Below are positions 25,657 to 33,414 of a stretch of DNA of 64,000 nt, piece by piece. Position numbers and translations under genes: made by a program. The DNA is taken from the NCBI GenBank assembly GCA_041401985.1, contig JAWKTE010000018.1, positions 1-64,000 on the forward strand. Reading direction: 5' to 3'. Source of the DNA: JACKHA01 sp041401985. GTDB lineage: Bacteria; Planctomycetota; Phycisphaerae; Phycisphaerales; UBA1924. The stretch's first letter is position 1. Each line of letters starts with the position of its first letter. Under the pieces are notes generated by a model that did not search any database, was not told the origin of the DNA, and worked only from the letters and a program-made list of their open reading frames with translations.

Positions 25657-26247
25657 ATGCCCGAGCCCGCCGAGAACGATGCCGCGTCCGCCCGCTGTGC
25701 CTGGGCCAGGAACGACCTGGCCATCGCCTACCACGACACCGAGTGGGGCGTGCCCCGCCACGACGACCCGACGCTGTTCGAGTTCCTCGTGCTCGAGGGA
25801 GCCCAGGCCGGCCTCTCCTGGGACACGATCCTCACGAAGCGCCCGCGCTACCGCGACGTGTTCGCCGGCTGGGACGCCGCCCGCGTCGCACGCTTCAGCC
25901 CGTCCCAGATCGACAAACTCCTCCGCGACCCCGGCATCGTCCGCCACCGCGGCAAGATCGAGGGCGCCGTCGCCAACGCCCGCGCCTTCCTCGACGTCCA
26001 GCGCGAGTTCGAGACCTTCGATGCCTACATCTGGCGCTTCGTGGACGCCCGCCCGATCATCAACCGCCACAAGCAACTCGCCGACGTGCCCGCCGAGACG
26101 CCCGAGTCCATCGCCATGAGCAAGGACCTCCGCAAGCGCGGCTTCACCTTCGTCGGCCCCACCATCTGCTACGCCTACATGCAGGCCGTCGGCATGGTGA
26201 ACGACCACCTCGTGACCTGCCCGCGCCACGCGGCCCTGGGCGGATAG
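25657..26247 (+). CDS. tag: DNA-3-methyladenine glycosylase I
   Basis: A 196-residue Tag enzyme that excises 3-methyladenine from alkylated DNA. CAWARND, YHDTEWGVPRHDD and LEGAQAGLSW are signature segments; GFTFVGPTICYAYMQAVGMVNDH and TCPRH complete the fold. The N-terminal Cys and the final His/Cys group bind a structural zinc. It is divergent from the UbiA gene, with starts 25 bases apart, so the promoters must overlap or lie inside the flanking genes. Confidence 0.93.
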   Translation: MPEPAENDAASARCAWARNDLAIAYHDTEWGVPRHDDPTLFEFLVLEGAQAGLSWDTILTKRPRYRDVFAGWDAARVARFSPSQIDKLLRDPGIVRHRGKIEGAVANARAFLDVQREFETFDAYIWRFVDARPIINRHKQLADVPAETPESIAMSKDLRKRGFTFVGPTICYAYMQAVGMVNDHLVTCPRHAALGG

Positions 26248-26287
26248 CCGGCAAGCCGGCCGACTTCGATCGCATGATCGTGACCGG

Positions 26288-27046
26288 CTATCGCACACGC
26301 CCGGCCAACACGGCGCCAGCCCACGCCCGCTCCATGTCGCCCGTGTCCGCGGACATCCATTCGCCCATCGCCCTCACCAGCGCGAGCAGCACGCCGATCC
26401 GCGTCGCGGCCGCGCCCAGCATGGCCAGGCTCGCCGCCGTCTCGCGGATCGACTCGTCGAAGTCGCCCGAACCCTGCAACACGTTGATCCCGACCCCGAC
26501 GCACGCCAGCCCGTCGCGCTGCTCGACCAGCACGCCCGCGAGTTTCCGGTGCCCGCCCGCCACGCCCGCGTCCAACACCACCACGTCGTTGGGCGCCTTG
26601 ATCCCAGCAGCCGCCGCGCCCGACGCCCGGCACGCGTCCAGCGCCGACAAGCCCGCAACCATCGACATCCGCCGGCTCGCCCCGGCGTCCGCCTCGAGCG
26701 CGACCACGAACGTCGCCGCCACGCCAAGATCGCCCCGCTGCGACCACACCCGCCCCTGGCGCCCGCGCCCGGCGGTCTGGCGGCCCGCGACAAGGATCAG
26801 CCCGGCCCGCCCGCCCGCCGCCGCCCGCGCGGCGTCCTGCGTCGACGCCGTTTCTCGCAGCACGCGGACACGATCGAACCAGCGCGAGCCGGCGATGGCC
26901 GCTTCCAGCGCGTCGGCCCATTGCTCGATCTGGTCGGCCGCGGCGTCGGGCACGCCTGATCGAAGCCGGCCGGACGGTCGTGTCAAGCCCGCGCTTCTCG
27001 GTCGAGGCCCTGACCCGAATCGCGCCGCGCACGCGTCGCGACCCAT
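26288..27046 (-). CDS. birA: Biotin-[acetyl-CoA carboxylase] ligase
   Basis: A 252-residue catalytic-only (class I) biotin ligase with no N-terminal DNA-binding domain, so it should biotinylate carboxylase carrier protein without repressing genes. The biotinoyl-AMP loop GRGRQGRVW is intact, followed by IKAPNDVVV and RKLAGVLVE. In most homologues the second motif is KWPND; here Trp is replaced by Ala. The start at 27046 is two bases past the end of the preceding gene, so the four minus-strand genes down to 26288 may be one operon. Longer frames upstream only shadow that gene. Confidence 0.85.
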   Translation of the reverse strand: MGRDACAARFGSGPRPRSAGLTRPSGRLRSGVPDAAADQIEQWADALEAAIAGSRWFDRVRVLRETASTQDAARAAAGGRAGLILVAGRQTAGRGRQGRVWSQRGDLGVAATFVVALEADAGASRRMSMVAGLSALDACRASGAAAAGIKAPNDVVVLDAGVAGGHRKLAGVLVEQRDGLACVGVGINVLQGSGDFDESIRETAASLAMLGAAATRIGVLLALVRAMGEWMSADTGDMERAWAGAVLAGRVR

Positions 27047-27048
27047 GC

Positions 27049-27504
27049 TCACCGCGGCGACACATCCTCCGGCCACGATCCGGGGCGAACGCCGATCGGC
27101 GCTTCGCCCGTGCTGCCGCGGGTCTGCTCCGTCGAGTCCCGCGGCCCGCCGATCCGCTCCAGCGCCGCCGGGTCTTCCACGCCGGGGCGAAGGTTCCAGA
27201 ACGTCGGCTCTTCGTCGTGCCTCGGCGGGGGCGGCGATGCTGGCGGAGCCGGCTCGGGCTTCGGCACGCTCAGCGCGAGCGTCACGATCAGGGCCACGAC
27301 GCCCACCGCTCCGAGCGTTGCCCCGCTCCACACCCCGACGATCGACAGCCGCCGGGCCGCGACGGCCCGCACGAACGCGTCCGGCACCCCGGGCGCCGCC
27401 GTCGCACCCGAGGCGGCCTCTCGAACGCCGATCCTGGGCAGGCCCGGCTCGCCGCCGCCCAGCGACTGCCCGAACGAGTCCAAACGCTCTTCGAGTGTGC
27501 CCAT
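27049..27504 (-). CDS. Single-span membrane protein paired with an ECF sigma factor
   Basis: A 151-residue protein with a short cytosolic N-terminal part, one membrane helix (around residues 53-78, SIVGVWSGATLGAVGVVALI) and a proline-rich periplasmic tail. It starts four bases after the sigma gene ends. The position suggests an anti-sigma factor, but no zinc motif or recognised anti-sigma domain is visible, so this is an inference. Confidence 0.7.
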   Translation of the reverse strand: MGTLEERLDSFGQSLGGGEPGLPRIGVREAASGATAAPGVPDAFVRAVAARRLSIVGVWSGATLGAVGVVALIVTLALSVPKPEPAPPASPPPPRHDEEPTFWNLRPGVEDPAALERIGGPRDSTEQTRGSTGEAPIGVRPGSWPEDVSPR

Positions 27505-27508
27505 CCGA

Positions 27509-28156
27509 TCACCCACGGGACACCTCCGTTGCGATCCGCGATGCCGCTGCTTCGGCCATGTCGGGCGCGCTCGCCGAACCGTCTCCTGACTCCTGGTCCC
27601 GCAGCGCCCGCTCGAGCAGCCCGATCGCGGCCCGGTACCGCGACGCCGCGGTGTTCCGGTTCGTCTGCGTGGCCAGGGCGATCTGCTCAAACGTCAGCCC
27701 GCCGACGTGCTTGAGCAGGACCACGTCCCGCATGTCCGGCATCAGGGTCCGCAGGGCGGCGTGCAGGGCCGCGTCGTGCGCGCGGCCGTCGTACGTCTCT
27801 CGTGAGCCGGCGCCCGTCCCGGCATCAATGGTTCCGATTCGCGATCCGAGCCGCTTTCCGAACCGCGCCCGCCGCTCGCGTTCCCGCTTCCCGCCGCGCC
27901 GCTCATTGAACGCGATGTTGCGGGCGACCTGGAACAGCCACGCGGCCCCGTCCTCGACGTCCCGCAGACGCGACACGCTCGTCTCGAGGATGCGGCAGAA
28001 CGTCTGCTGCACCACGTCGTCGGCGTCCACCGGCCCGCCCGGCACCAGGGCCCGCAGAAACGCACGCAGTCGCCCGGCGTGGCGGGACCACAACTCCCGG
28101 GCCGCGGCGTCGCTGCCCCTGGCGATCGACACGAGCAGGTCACGATCCGTCGCCAT
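27509..28156 (-). CDS. ECF-type RNA polymerase sigma factor
   Basis: A 215-residue sigma-70 family member. Region 2 is ARELWSRHAGRLRAFLRALV with DADDVVQQTFCRIL and WLFQVARNIAFNERR. Region 4 is ALRTLMPDMRDVVLLKHVGG followed by the helix-turn-helix TFEQIALATQTNRNTAASRY. A charged linker of about 30 residues separates them. It probably drives a small stress or envelope regulon. It heads the run of minus-strand genes ending with birA. Confidence 0.88.
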   Translation of the reverse strand: MATDRDLLVSIARGSDAAARELWSRHAGRLRAFLRALVPGGPVDADDVVQQTFCRILETSVSRLRDVEDGAAWLFQVARNIAFNERRGGKRERERRARFGKRLGSRIGTIDAGTGAGSRETYDGRAHDAALHAALRTLMPDMRDVVLLKHVGGLTFEQIALATQTNRNTAASRYRAAIGLLERALRDQESGDGSASAPDMAEAAASRIATEVSRG

Positions 28157-28330
28157 CGACTCCTCACTCTACCAGCGCCCGCGGGAACTCAGTCCGATGA
28201 TCCGAGAGGAAGACACCAAGGCACGAGGCATCCAGGCATCGAGCCGGAGCAGCGAGATCCAGCAAACGCGGCTGGGCGGACCCGCTGGCCCGCCCGCCAC
28301 TGGGGTTGGGGGATTCGGCGTTCGGACGCT

Positions 28331-29470
28331 TCAGTTCGACGGGGCCAGCTGCTCCTGCATCAGTTCACGCACGCTGGTTTCCAACTGCCCGCGCCCGCGC
28401 TCGTCCGACTCGCGCACCTTGGTCAGCGACGGCACCAGGAACTCGGCGAACCTCCCGTAGTGCCCCTGCCCGATCAGTTCCGAGAGCACCTCGGCCCGAT
28501 CGACCGCGTCGCGCTCGTTCCAGAACCCCAGCACGTCCATGTAGAACTGGCGGCAGCGGCGCAGGTCCTCGATGATCTCCTCGTCGGTCATGCGGCGGAG
28601 GCGCTCGATTTGCTCCGCGTCCACGCCCTCGCCGAAGTCGAAGATCACGTCGAGTTGCTCGCCCAGCCGGCCCTCGCGGGACATCTCGGCCAGCCACGCC
28701 GTGAGCCACTGGCCCTCGTTGCGGACCGCGGCCTTGATGGCGAAGGGGTCCTCGTCGTCGTAGGCCTCGATGGCCGCCAGCAGGCGGTCGCGCTGGGCCT
28801 CGGTGAGGGCGACCTGGCCGAGCATGGCCGAGGTCTGGTCGGTCGTGAAGGCGGCGATCGCCACCGAGACGAGGCTGCTGATCAGCACGCCGTCCACGCG
28901 GGCGTGCCGGGCCATCGCGTGCATGGCGACCAGGCGATCGACCGCGCCGTCCAGGTCGCCCTCGCCAACGCAGCGCCGGGCGTCGACCGCCAGCATCCGG
29001 GTCCCGTTGCGCAGCGGCCCGAGGTGCGGCAGCAGCGCGCCGATCCCGTCCTCGTAGTCCACCTCCCAGTCGCAGCCCTCGACCTCGGCCGCCTTGAGCA
29101 GCGAGGCGATGACGCCCTCGGCACCTTCGATGGCCGTGGTCTCGGCCTCGGTCAGGGCGTAGTCGCCCTCGCCCGGCTTGCGGAGCATGGCGGACCAGTC
29201 GGTGCCCTTGAACGCCTCGTCGGCCACGTAGAGCATGAACGCCCGCCAGTAGACCGGGGCCGCGTTCTCCTTCGCCGGCCACACCACGGGCCCGTCGAGC
29301 GGGGCGTCGCCGACGAGGCTGACGTGCGAGGCAGGGACGGCTCGGGTGTCGGCGGCCTGGCGGGGCGATTCGCGGTTCGCCTCAACGCCCGGCTGGGCCG
29401 AGGCCGACCCGGCACACAGCGCGAGGCCCGCGGCGAGAGTCGCGATCGTGGTGGTCCGGCGGTGGTTCAT
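28331..29470 (-). CDS. Secreted protein of unknown function
   Basis: A 379-residue exported protein. AGAGGA lies just upstream of ATG 29470 and the signal peptide ends near SASAQP. The mature part is acidic and mostly helical, with repeated short helices (LTEAQRDRLLAAIEAYDDED, MTDEEIIEDLRRCRQFY). There are no catalytic motifs that I recognise. It resembles uncharacterised planctomycete exported proteins by composition only. It is divergent from the nitroreductase gene. Confidence 0.7.
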   Translation of the reverse strand: MNHRRTTTIATLAAGLALCAGSASAQPGVEANRESPRQAADTRAVPASHVSLVGDAPLDGPVVWPAKENAAPVYWRAFMLYVADEAFKGTDWSAMLRKPGEGDYALTEAETTAIEGAEGVIASLLKAAEVEGCDWEVDYEDGIGALLPHLGPLRNGTRMLAVDARRCVGEGDLDGAVDRLVAMHAMARHARVDGVLISSLVSVAIAAFTTDQTSAMLGQVALTEAQRDRLLAAIEAYDDEDPFAIKAAVRNEGQWLTAWLAEMSREGRLGEQLDVIFDFGEGVDAEQIERLRRMTDEEIIEDLRRCRQFYMDVLGFWNERDAVDRAEVLSELIGQGHYGRFAEFLVPSLTKVRESDERGRGQLETSVRELMQEQLAPSN

Positions 29471-29638
29471 GGCGGATTCCTCTTTGGTGGGCTTGGCGGC
29501 ACGGTGGGTCGTTCAGAAAGTCGCTCGCTGGGCGGGCACGCCGCCCCCATGCTGGAACGACACCGCCGAGGGGGGAAGATGTGGGCGGTCCGAGGAGTTC
29601 TTCTGCGACCGATTCGGCCCCCAACAGAAAGCCGCCCC

Positions 29639-30295
29639 ATGGCCCTGCCGCCCGAGCACATCCCTCTGGAACGCTACGACCCCGGCGTGCCGCCAGAGGA
29701 GGCCGCCCGGCGATTCCATGAGATCATCCGGCGTCGCCGGACGGTCCGCATGTTCTCCGACCGCCCGGTGCCGCGCGAGGCGATCGAGCAGATCATCGCC
29801 GCCGCCGGGACCGCGCCGTCGGGGGCGAACAAGCAGCCGTGGCGGTTCGTGGCGGTCTCGAACGCGGCCCTGAAGCACCGGATCCGCCTGGCCGCGGAGG
29901 AGGAGGAGCGGGAGTTCTACGAGCGCCGGGCCTCGCCCGAGTGGCTGGCGGACCTGGCCCCGTTCGGCACCGACGCGGACAAGGCGTTCCTGGATGTGGC
30001 CCCGTGGCTGATCGTGGTGTTCAAACTCGCCAAGGACGACGACGGCGGCATGACGTACTACACCAACGAGTCGGTCGGGATCGCGGTGGGCCTGCTGCTG
30101 GCCGCGGCCCACCACGCCGGGCTGGCGACGCTGACGCACACGCCCAGCCCGATGGGGTTCCTGTCGAAGGTGCTGGGGCGGCCGGACAACGAGCGGGCGT
30201 ATCTGCTGGTCCCGGTGGGGTATGCGGCGGACGACGCGGTGGTGCCGCGGATCACGCGGAAGGCGTTGGAGGGGATCGCGGTGTTCCACGAGTGA
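29639..30295 (+). CDS. Iodotyrosine deiodinase-like nitroreductase
   Basis: A 218-residue flavoprotein of the nitroreductase fold. RRRTVRMFSDRPVP and GTAPSGANKQPWRFV are the FMN-binding segments. The active-site lid of iodotyrosine deiodinases is conserved: EEEEREFY gives Glu90 and Tyr94, and DKAFLDVAP gives Lys115. This is the Glu-x3-Tyr-x20-Lys spacing seen in animal and bacterial IYDs, which hold the zwitterion of halotyrosine against the flavin. Ordinary nitroreductases lack it. A role in reductive dehalogenation is therefore likely but unproven. A terminator pointing the other way follows. Confidence 0.85.
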   Translation: MALPPEHIPLERYDPGVPPEEAARRFHEIIRRRRTVRMFSDRPVPREAIEQIIAAAGTAPSGANKQPWRFVAVSNAALKHRIRLAAEEEEREFYERRASPEWLADLAPFGTDADKAFLDVAPWLIVVFKLAKDDDGGMTYYTNESVGIAVGLLLAAAHHAGLATLTHTPSPMGFLSKVLGRPDNERAYLLVPVGYAADDAVVPRITRKALEGIAVFHE

Positions 30296-30319
30296 GGGCG
30301 GGGAGCCGCGCGGCGCACG

Positions 30320-30352
30320 AAAAAGGCGGCCGATCCTGGTGGATCGGCCGCC
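30320..30352 (-). terminator. Intrinsic terminator of the pilin-like gene
   Basis: On the minus strand GGCGGCCGATCC pairs perfectly with GGATCGGCCGCC around a 4-base loop and is followed by five T. It ends the gene at 30381-31517. Confidence 0.88.
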
Positions 30353-30380
30353 CGTGAGACTTGGTGCGACTGGCGTGGGA

Positions 30381-31517
30381 TTAGAGCTGGACGTCGCGGC
30401 CCTTGATGCCGTCGCGGGTCGCCCAGAAGAAGGCGGGGTAGAGGCCGGTGTTGCCGCCGCCGACCTGCGTCGGGATCGGCTGGCCGTTCTCGATTCCGTC
30501 GTAGGCGAGCTGGTGGTTGTCGCTGCCCTGGCCGACGGCGCTGAAGCCCATGCCGTCCGGCACGCCGAGGACGCCCGAGTTCGGGTCGAACATGCCGGCG
30601 GGGCGGAAGGGCTCGCGGGCGTTCTGGTTCGGGTCCTTCAGGCGGTTGTAGAGGTCACGCATCGAGTAGGTGTAGGCCGAGCCGTCGGCGAGCCCGATGT
30701 TGGTGCGGGAGTTCGGGTTGTTGTAGGACGGCGGGAGTTGGCGGTCCTGGAGGGAGTTGTTGGTGTTGCCGTTGAGGTCGGAGGTGAACTCGGTGCGGCG
30801 CTCGTTGTTGACGTCGAAGCGCTGCCAGATGACGACCTTGCTGGAGGGGGCCGCGACCTCGTCGATGGTGTTGCGCCGGAACCACTGCGCGGCCGGGCCG
30901 TTGCCGGTCACGCCCATCTGGGTGCGGGTGCGGGTGCCCATGGCGCCGATGGTGGCGGTGCTGTAGCGCTGGGAGGCGGTCCACATCGTCGGGCTGTACC
31001 AGTACGACGTGTCGTGGAGCACGACCTCCGAGCGGTTCTCGAGTTCGTCGGCCCGCTGGATGGGCTCGCGATCCGAGGGGTTCCACTGGGCCGAGTTGGC
31101 GTAGTCGCCCGAGTTGGCCCAGGACATGGCCATCGAGGCCCAGTGGACGGCGAAGAACTCGTGGGACCACGGGTCGCCGTCGTCGAACTCGAAGACGTAG
31201 CCGCTGGTGGGCTTGACGAGTTGGGCGACGTCCTGGGGGACGATCATGTTGCCCAAGACCTGGACCCGCGGCATGAGCGACGAGTCGTTGGAGCACCAGA
31301 ACGGGTTGACCCACCCGTTGCGGTTCTCGGCGCCGTAGGTGTGGTGGATCTGGTTGAGCTGGCGGAGGTTGGAGAACGAGATCGCGTTGCGGGCGGCCTT
31401 GCGTGCCTTGCCGAGGGCGGGCAGCAGGATGCCGATGAGCAGCGCGATGATCGCGATGACGACCAGCAGCTCGATGAGGGTGAAGCCGCGTGAGCGGTTC
31501 CGGCGGGAGAGATTCAT
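30381..31517 (-). CDS. Type IV pilin-like protein with prepilin cleavage signal
   Basis: A 378-residue protein beginning MNLSRRNRSRGFTLIELLVVIAI in outline: a basic leader, the RGFTLIE cleavage and methylation site and a 20-residue hydrophobic helix. The start is confirmed by AGGAGG eight bases upstream of ATG 31517. The remainder is a long Asn/Thr-rich C-terminal domain with tryptophans and a LPALGKARKAARNAI linker, as in the many planctomycete H-x9-DG or DUF1559-like proteins. It is a substrate for the prepilin peptidase at 8700. It may be part of a pseudopilus or a surface fibre. Confidence 0.88.
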   Translation of the reverse strand: MNLSRRNRSRGFTLIELLVVIAIIALLIGILLPALGKARKAARNAISFSNLRQLNQIHHTYGAENRNGWVNPFWCSNDSSLMPRVQVLGNMIVPQDVAQLVKPTSGYVFEFDDGDPWSHEFFAVHWASMAMSWANSGDYANSAQWNPSDREPIQRADELENRSEVVLHDTSYWYSPTMWTASQRYSTATIGAMGTRTRTQMGVTGNGPAAQWFRRNTIDEVAAPSSKVVIWQRFDVNNERRTEFTSDLNGNTNNSLQDRQLPPSYNNPNSRTNIGLADGSAYTYSMRDLYNRLKDPNQNAREPFRPAGMFDPNSGVLGVPDGMGFSAVGQGSDNHQLAYDGIENGQPIPTQVGGGNTGLYPAFFWATRDGIKGRDVQL

Positions 31518-32089
31518 CCGAACAGCCTCCTGACTTTTGTATTGCACGCCTGGTGGGCAGAACGCCCTATGGAGGTTCGTGGCCCCTGTCAAGACGCGGC
31601 GGGCGTCCGGAGGAGCATGTACGCACTTGCGGGACGGGAGTTCCACGCTGGAACCCACGACCGACCATCCAGATGCGCCGGGAGTCCGCCGGTTCCCGAC
31701 CAACCCATCCATCACACCTTCGCGCACTCTATCAGAAAACCACACTCTGCACACCAGCAAAGCGTGTGGGTCTTCACGGAATCTTCACCATTGTACCACC
31801 GATTCGGGGCCGTGGGGAGAGGGCGGTCGGCAAGTTTGGCAGACCCGAAGCGGGGGCCGGGTGGGTGAGCTGGCGGGTGGGCCTGGCGGGTGGGGCGGTC
31901 AGGGGCCTCGCGTCGGGAGCGGTGTGGTGGTGGTGGCCGGATGGGGAAGTGTGGCCGATGAGGGGCCACGAGGCGGGGCCTGCGGGGCGGTGGACAGTTG
32001 TCGCCTCGATTCGCGTCGCCGGGGTACCTTCTTCCGGCGCACGGACGCACGCACATCGCCCCGCCTCCGGGGTTCCGAGGATCGAACCC
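31518..32089. other. 572-base divergent intergenic region
   Basis: This is the longest gap in the window. It holds the 5' leaders of the pilin-like gene and the LpoB-like gene. A short GTTCCA-CGC-TGGAAC hairpin lies near 31645, and a comparatively AT-rich patch at 31724-31800 could hold the promoters. The remainder (31830-32040) is G-rich and low in complexity. No conserved gene or known RNA was recognised. Confidence 0.5.
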
Positions 32090-32728
32090 ATGCAAACCCA
32101 ACCGTCGTTGATTCCGACCTTCCGCCCCCGGGCGGGCGTGCTGCTGCTGGCGGGCGCGGTGGCGTGCGGCACGCTGCTGGGCGCGGGCTGCGCCTCGACG
32201 CCCCCGCCGCCACGGGGCACGTCCGGCGGGCGGGTGCCGATCGAGGCGACCACGCCGGCGGAGCACTACGACCCACGGATCCTGCCGGCGGACTACATGG
32301 CGTTCGCCGACGAGGCGGCCCAGGGTCTGATCATCGACCTGCCGGAGATCCCGGAGTTCACGCAGGCCCCGGCGCGTCCGACGATCATCTTCGGGGACAT
32401 CCGCAACGAGACGGGGATCATCTCGAGCACCGAGTTCGAACTCGTGCGCGAGAAGATCAAGAACAACCTGCTCCGTTCGCGGACGTTCAACAACAACTTC
32501 CGCTTCCTGATCGGGCGGGCGCAACTGGATGAGATGCGCCGGCGCGAGGTCAACACGCCGACGAATCCCAACCGGTTCGACGAGCAGAACACCTACTTCC
32601 TGAGCGGGACGATGTACCGCGTGGAGCGCGGTCGCGGCGACGTGAACATGTACCTGGTCACGTTCCAGCTCGAGAACTTCGACACGGGCGATGTGATCTG
32701 GCTGCGTGATTATCAGAGCAAGCGGTGA
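32090..32728 (+). CDS. LpoB-like lipoprotein (penicillin-binding protein activator)
   Basis: A 212-residue lipoprotein. The signal peptide ends in the lipobox LLGAGC. The mature domain resembles LpoB (PF13036): ARPTIIFGDIRNETGI, IKNNLLRSRTFNNNFRFLI, EQNTYFLSGTMYRVERGRGD and a final TGDVIWLRDYQSKR. In Gammaproteobacteria LpoB is an outer-membrane lipoprotein that activates the peptidoglycan synthase PBP1B. Here it opens a four-gene lipoprotein operon. The next gene starts within its stop codon (GTGA overlap), implying coupled translation. Confidence 0.82.
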   Translation: MQTQPSLIPTFRPRAGVLLLAGAVACGTLLGAGCASTPPPPRGTSGGRVPIEATTPAEHYDPRILPADYMAFADEAAQGLIIDLPEIPEFTQAPARPTIIFGDIRNETGIISSTEFELVREKIKNNLLRSRTFNNNFRFLIGRAQLDEMRRREVNTPTNPNRFDEQNTYFLSGTMYRVERGRGDVNMYLVTFQLENFDTGDVIWLRDYQSKR

Positions 32729-33321
32729 GCGGGGGCGTGGCAGTGCGCGTCGGGCTCGTGGACCTGGCGGTCGTTGTGGGCATCGCCGGCCTGGGCGTGG
32801 GCCTCCCCGCGTGCGCCTCGGCGCCCGGCGGGGCCTCTTCGACGCGCCTGACCGTTGACGACATCGTGGAGATCACAACTCAGATGGCGGCCAAACTGCG
32901 GGCGTCGGAGTTCCTGGGGGCGCGCGGGGCGGACTCGGCGCCGATGACCATCGCGATCCAGCGGGTGACGAACCTGTCGAGCGACGTGATCCCGGTGAGC
33001 GAGCAGTGGTACCTGATGGACAAGGTGCGCAACTCGCTGCCGATCGTCGAACTGGGGCGGGACCGGAACCTGGCGTTCGTGATCCCGGCGGAGCGGCTGG
33101 AGGAACTGCGGTCGCTGGGCTTCGACGCCGGGGCCGCGGCGAACCGGGCCCCGACGCACGTGATGGACGCGGTGTTCCGGTCGGCGACGCGATCGGGCCA
33201 GGCCCATCGGACGGACTTTTACCTGTGCGAGTACCGGATCACGGACCTGGAGACGGGGGCGCTGGCGTGGGCGGACTCGTTCGAGATCAAGCGGGCGGCG
33301 TTTGGGCGGTCGTGGGATTAG
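32725..33321 (+). CDS. Second LpoB-like lipoprotein
   Basis: A 198-residue putative lipoprotein, starting at GTG inside the preceding stop. Its lipobox is GLPAC. The mature part has the same layout as LpoB-like domains (TIAIQRVTNLSSDVIPV, DKVRNSLPIVELG, FYLCEYRITDLETGALAWAD), but the similarity is weak by eye. It may be a divergent paralogue that forms a pair with the upstream protein. A GTG further on (after 32730) is an alternative start. Confidence 0.65.
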   Translation: MSGGVAVRVGLVDLAVVVGIAGLGVGLPACASAPGGASSTRLTVDDIVEITTQMAAKLRASEFLGARGADSAPMTIAIQRVTNLSSDVIPVSEQWYLMDKVRNSLPIVELGRDRNLAFVIPAERLEELRSLGFDAGAAANRAPTHVMDAVFRSATRSGQAHRTDFYLCEYRITDLETGALAWADSFEIKRAAFGRSWD

Positions 33322-33414
33322 CGGGCAACCGTGTGGATCCGGTGGAACGCGACGGACGCGAAGGGCGCGAGGGCTGGGGGCCTGAGTACTGAGGGCTGGA
33401 TCGAAAGCACGGCG

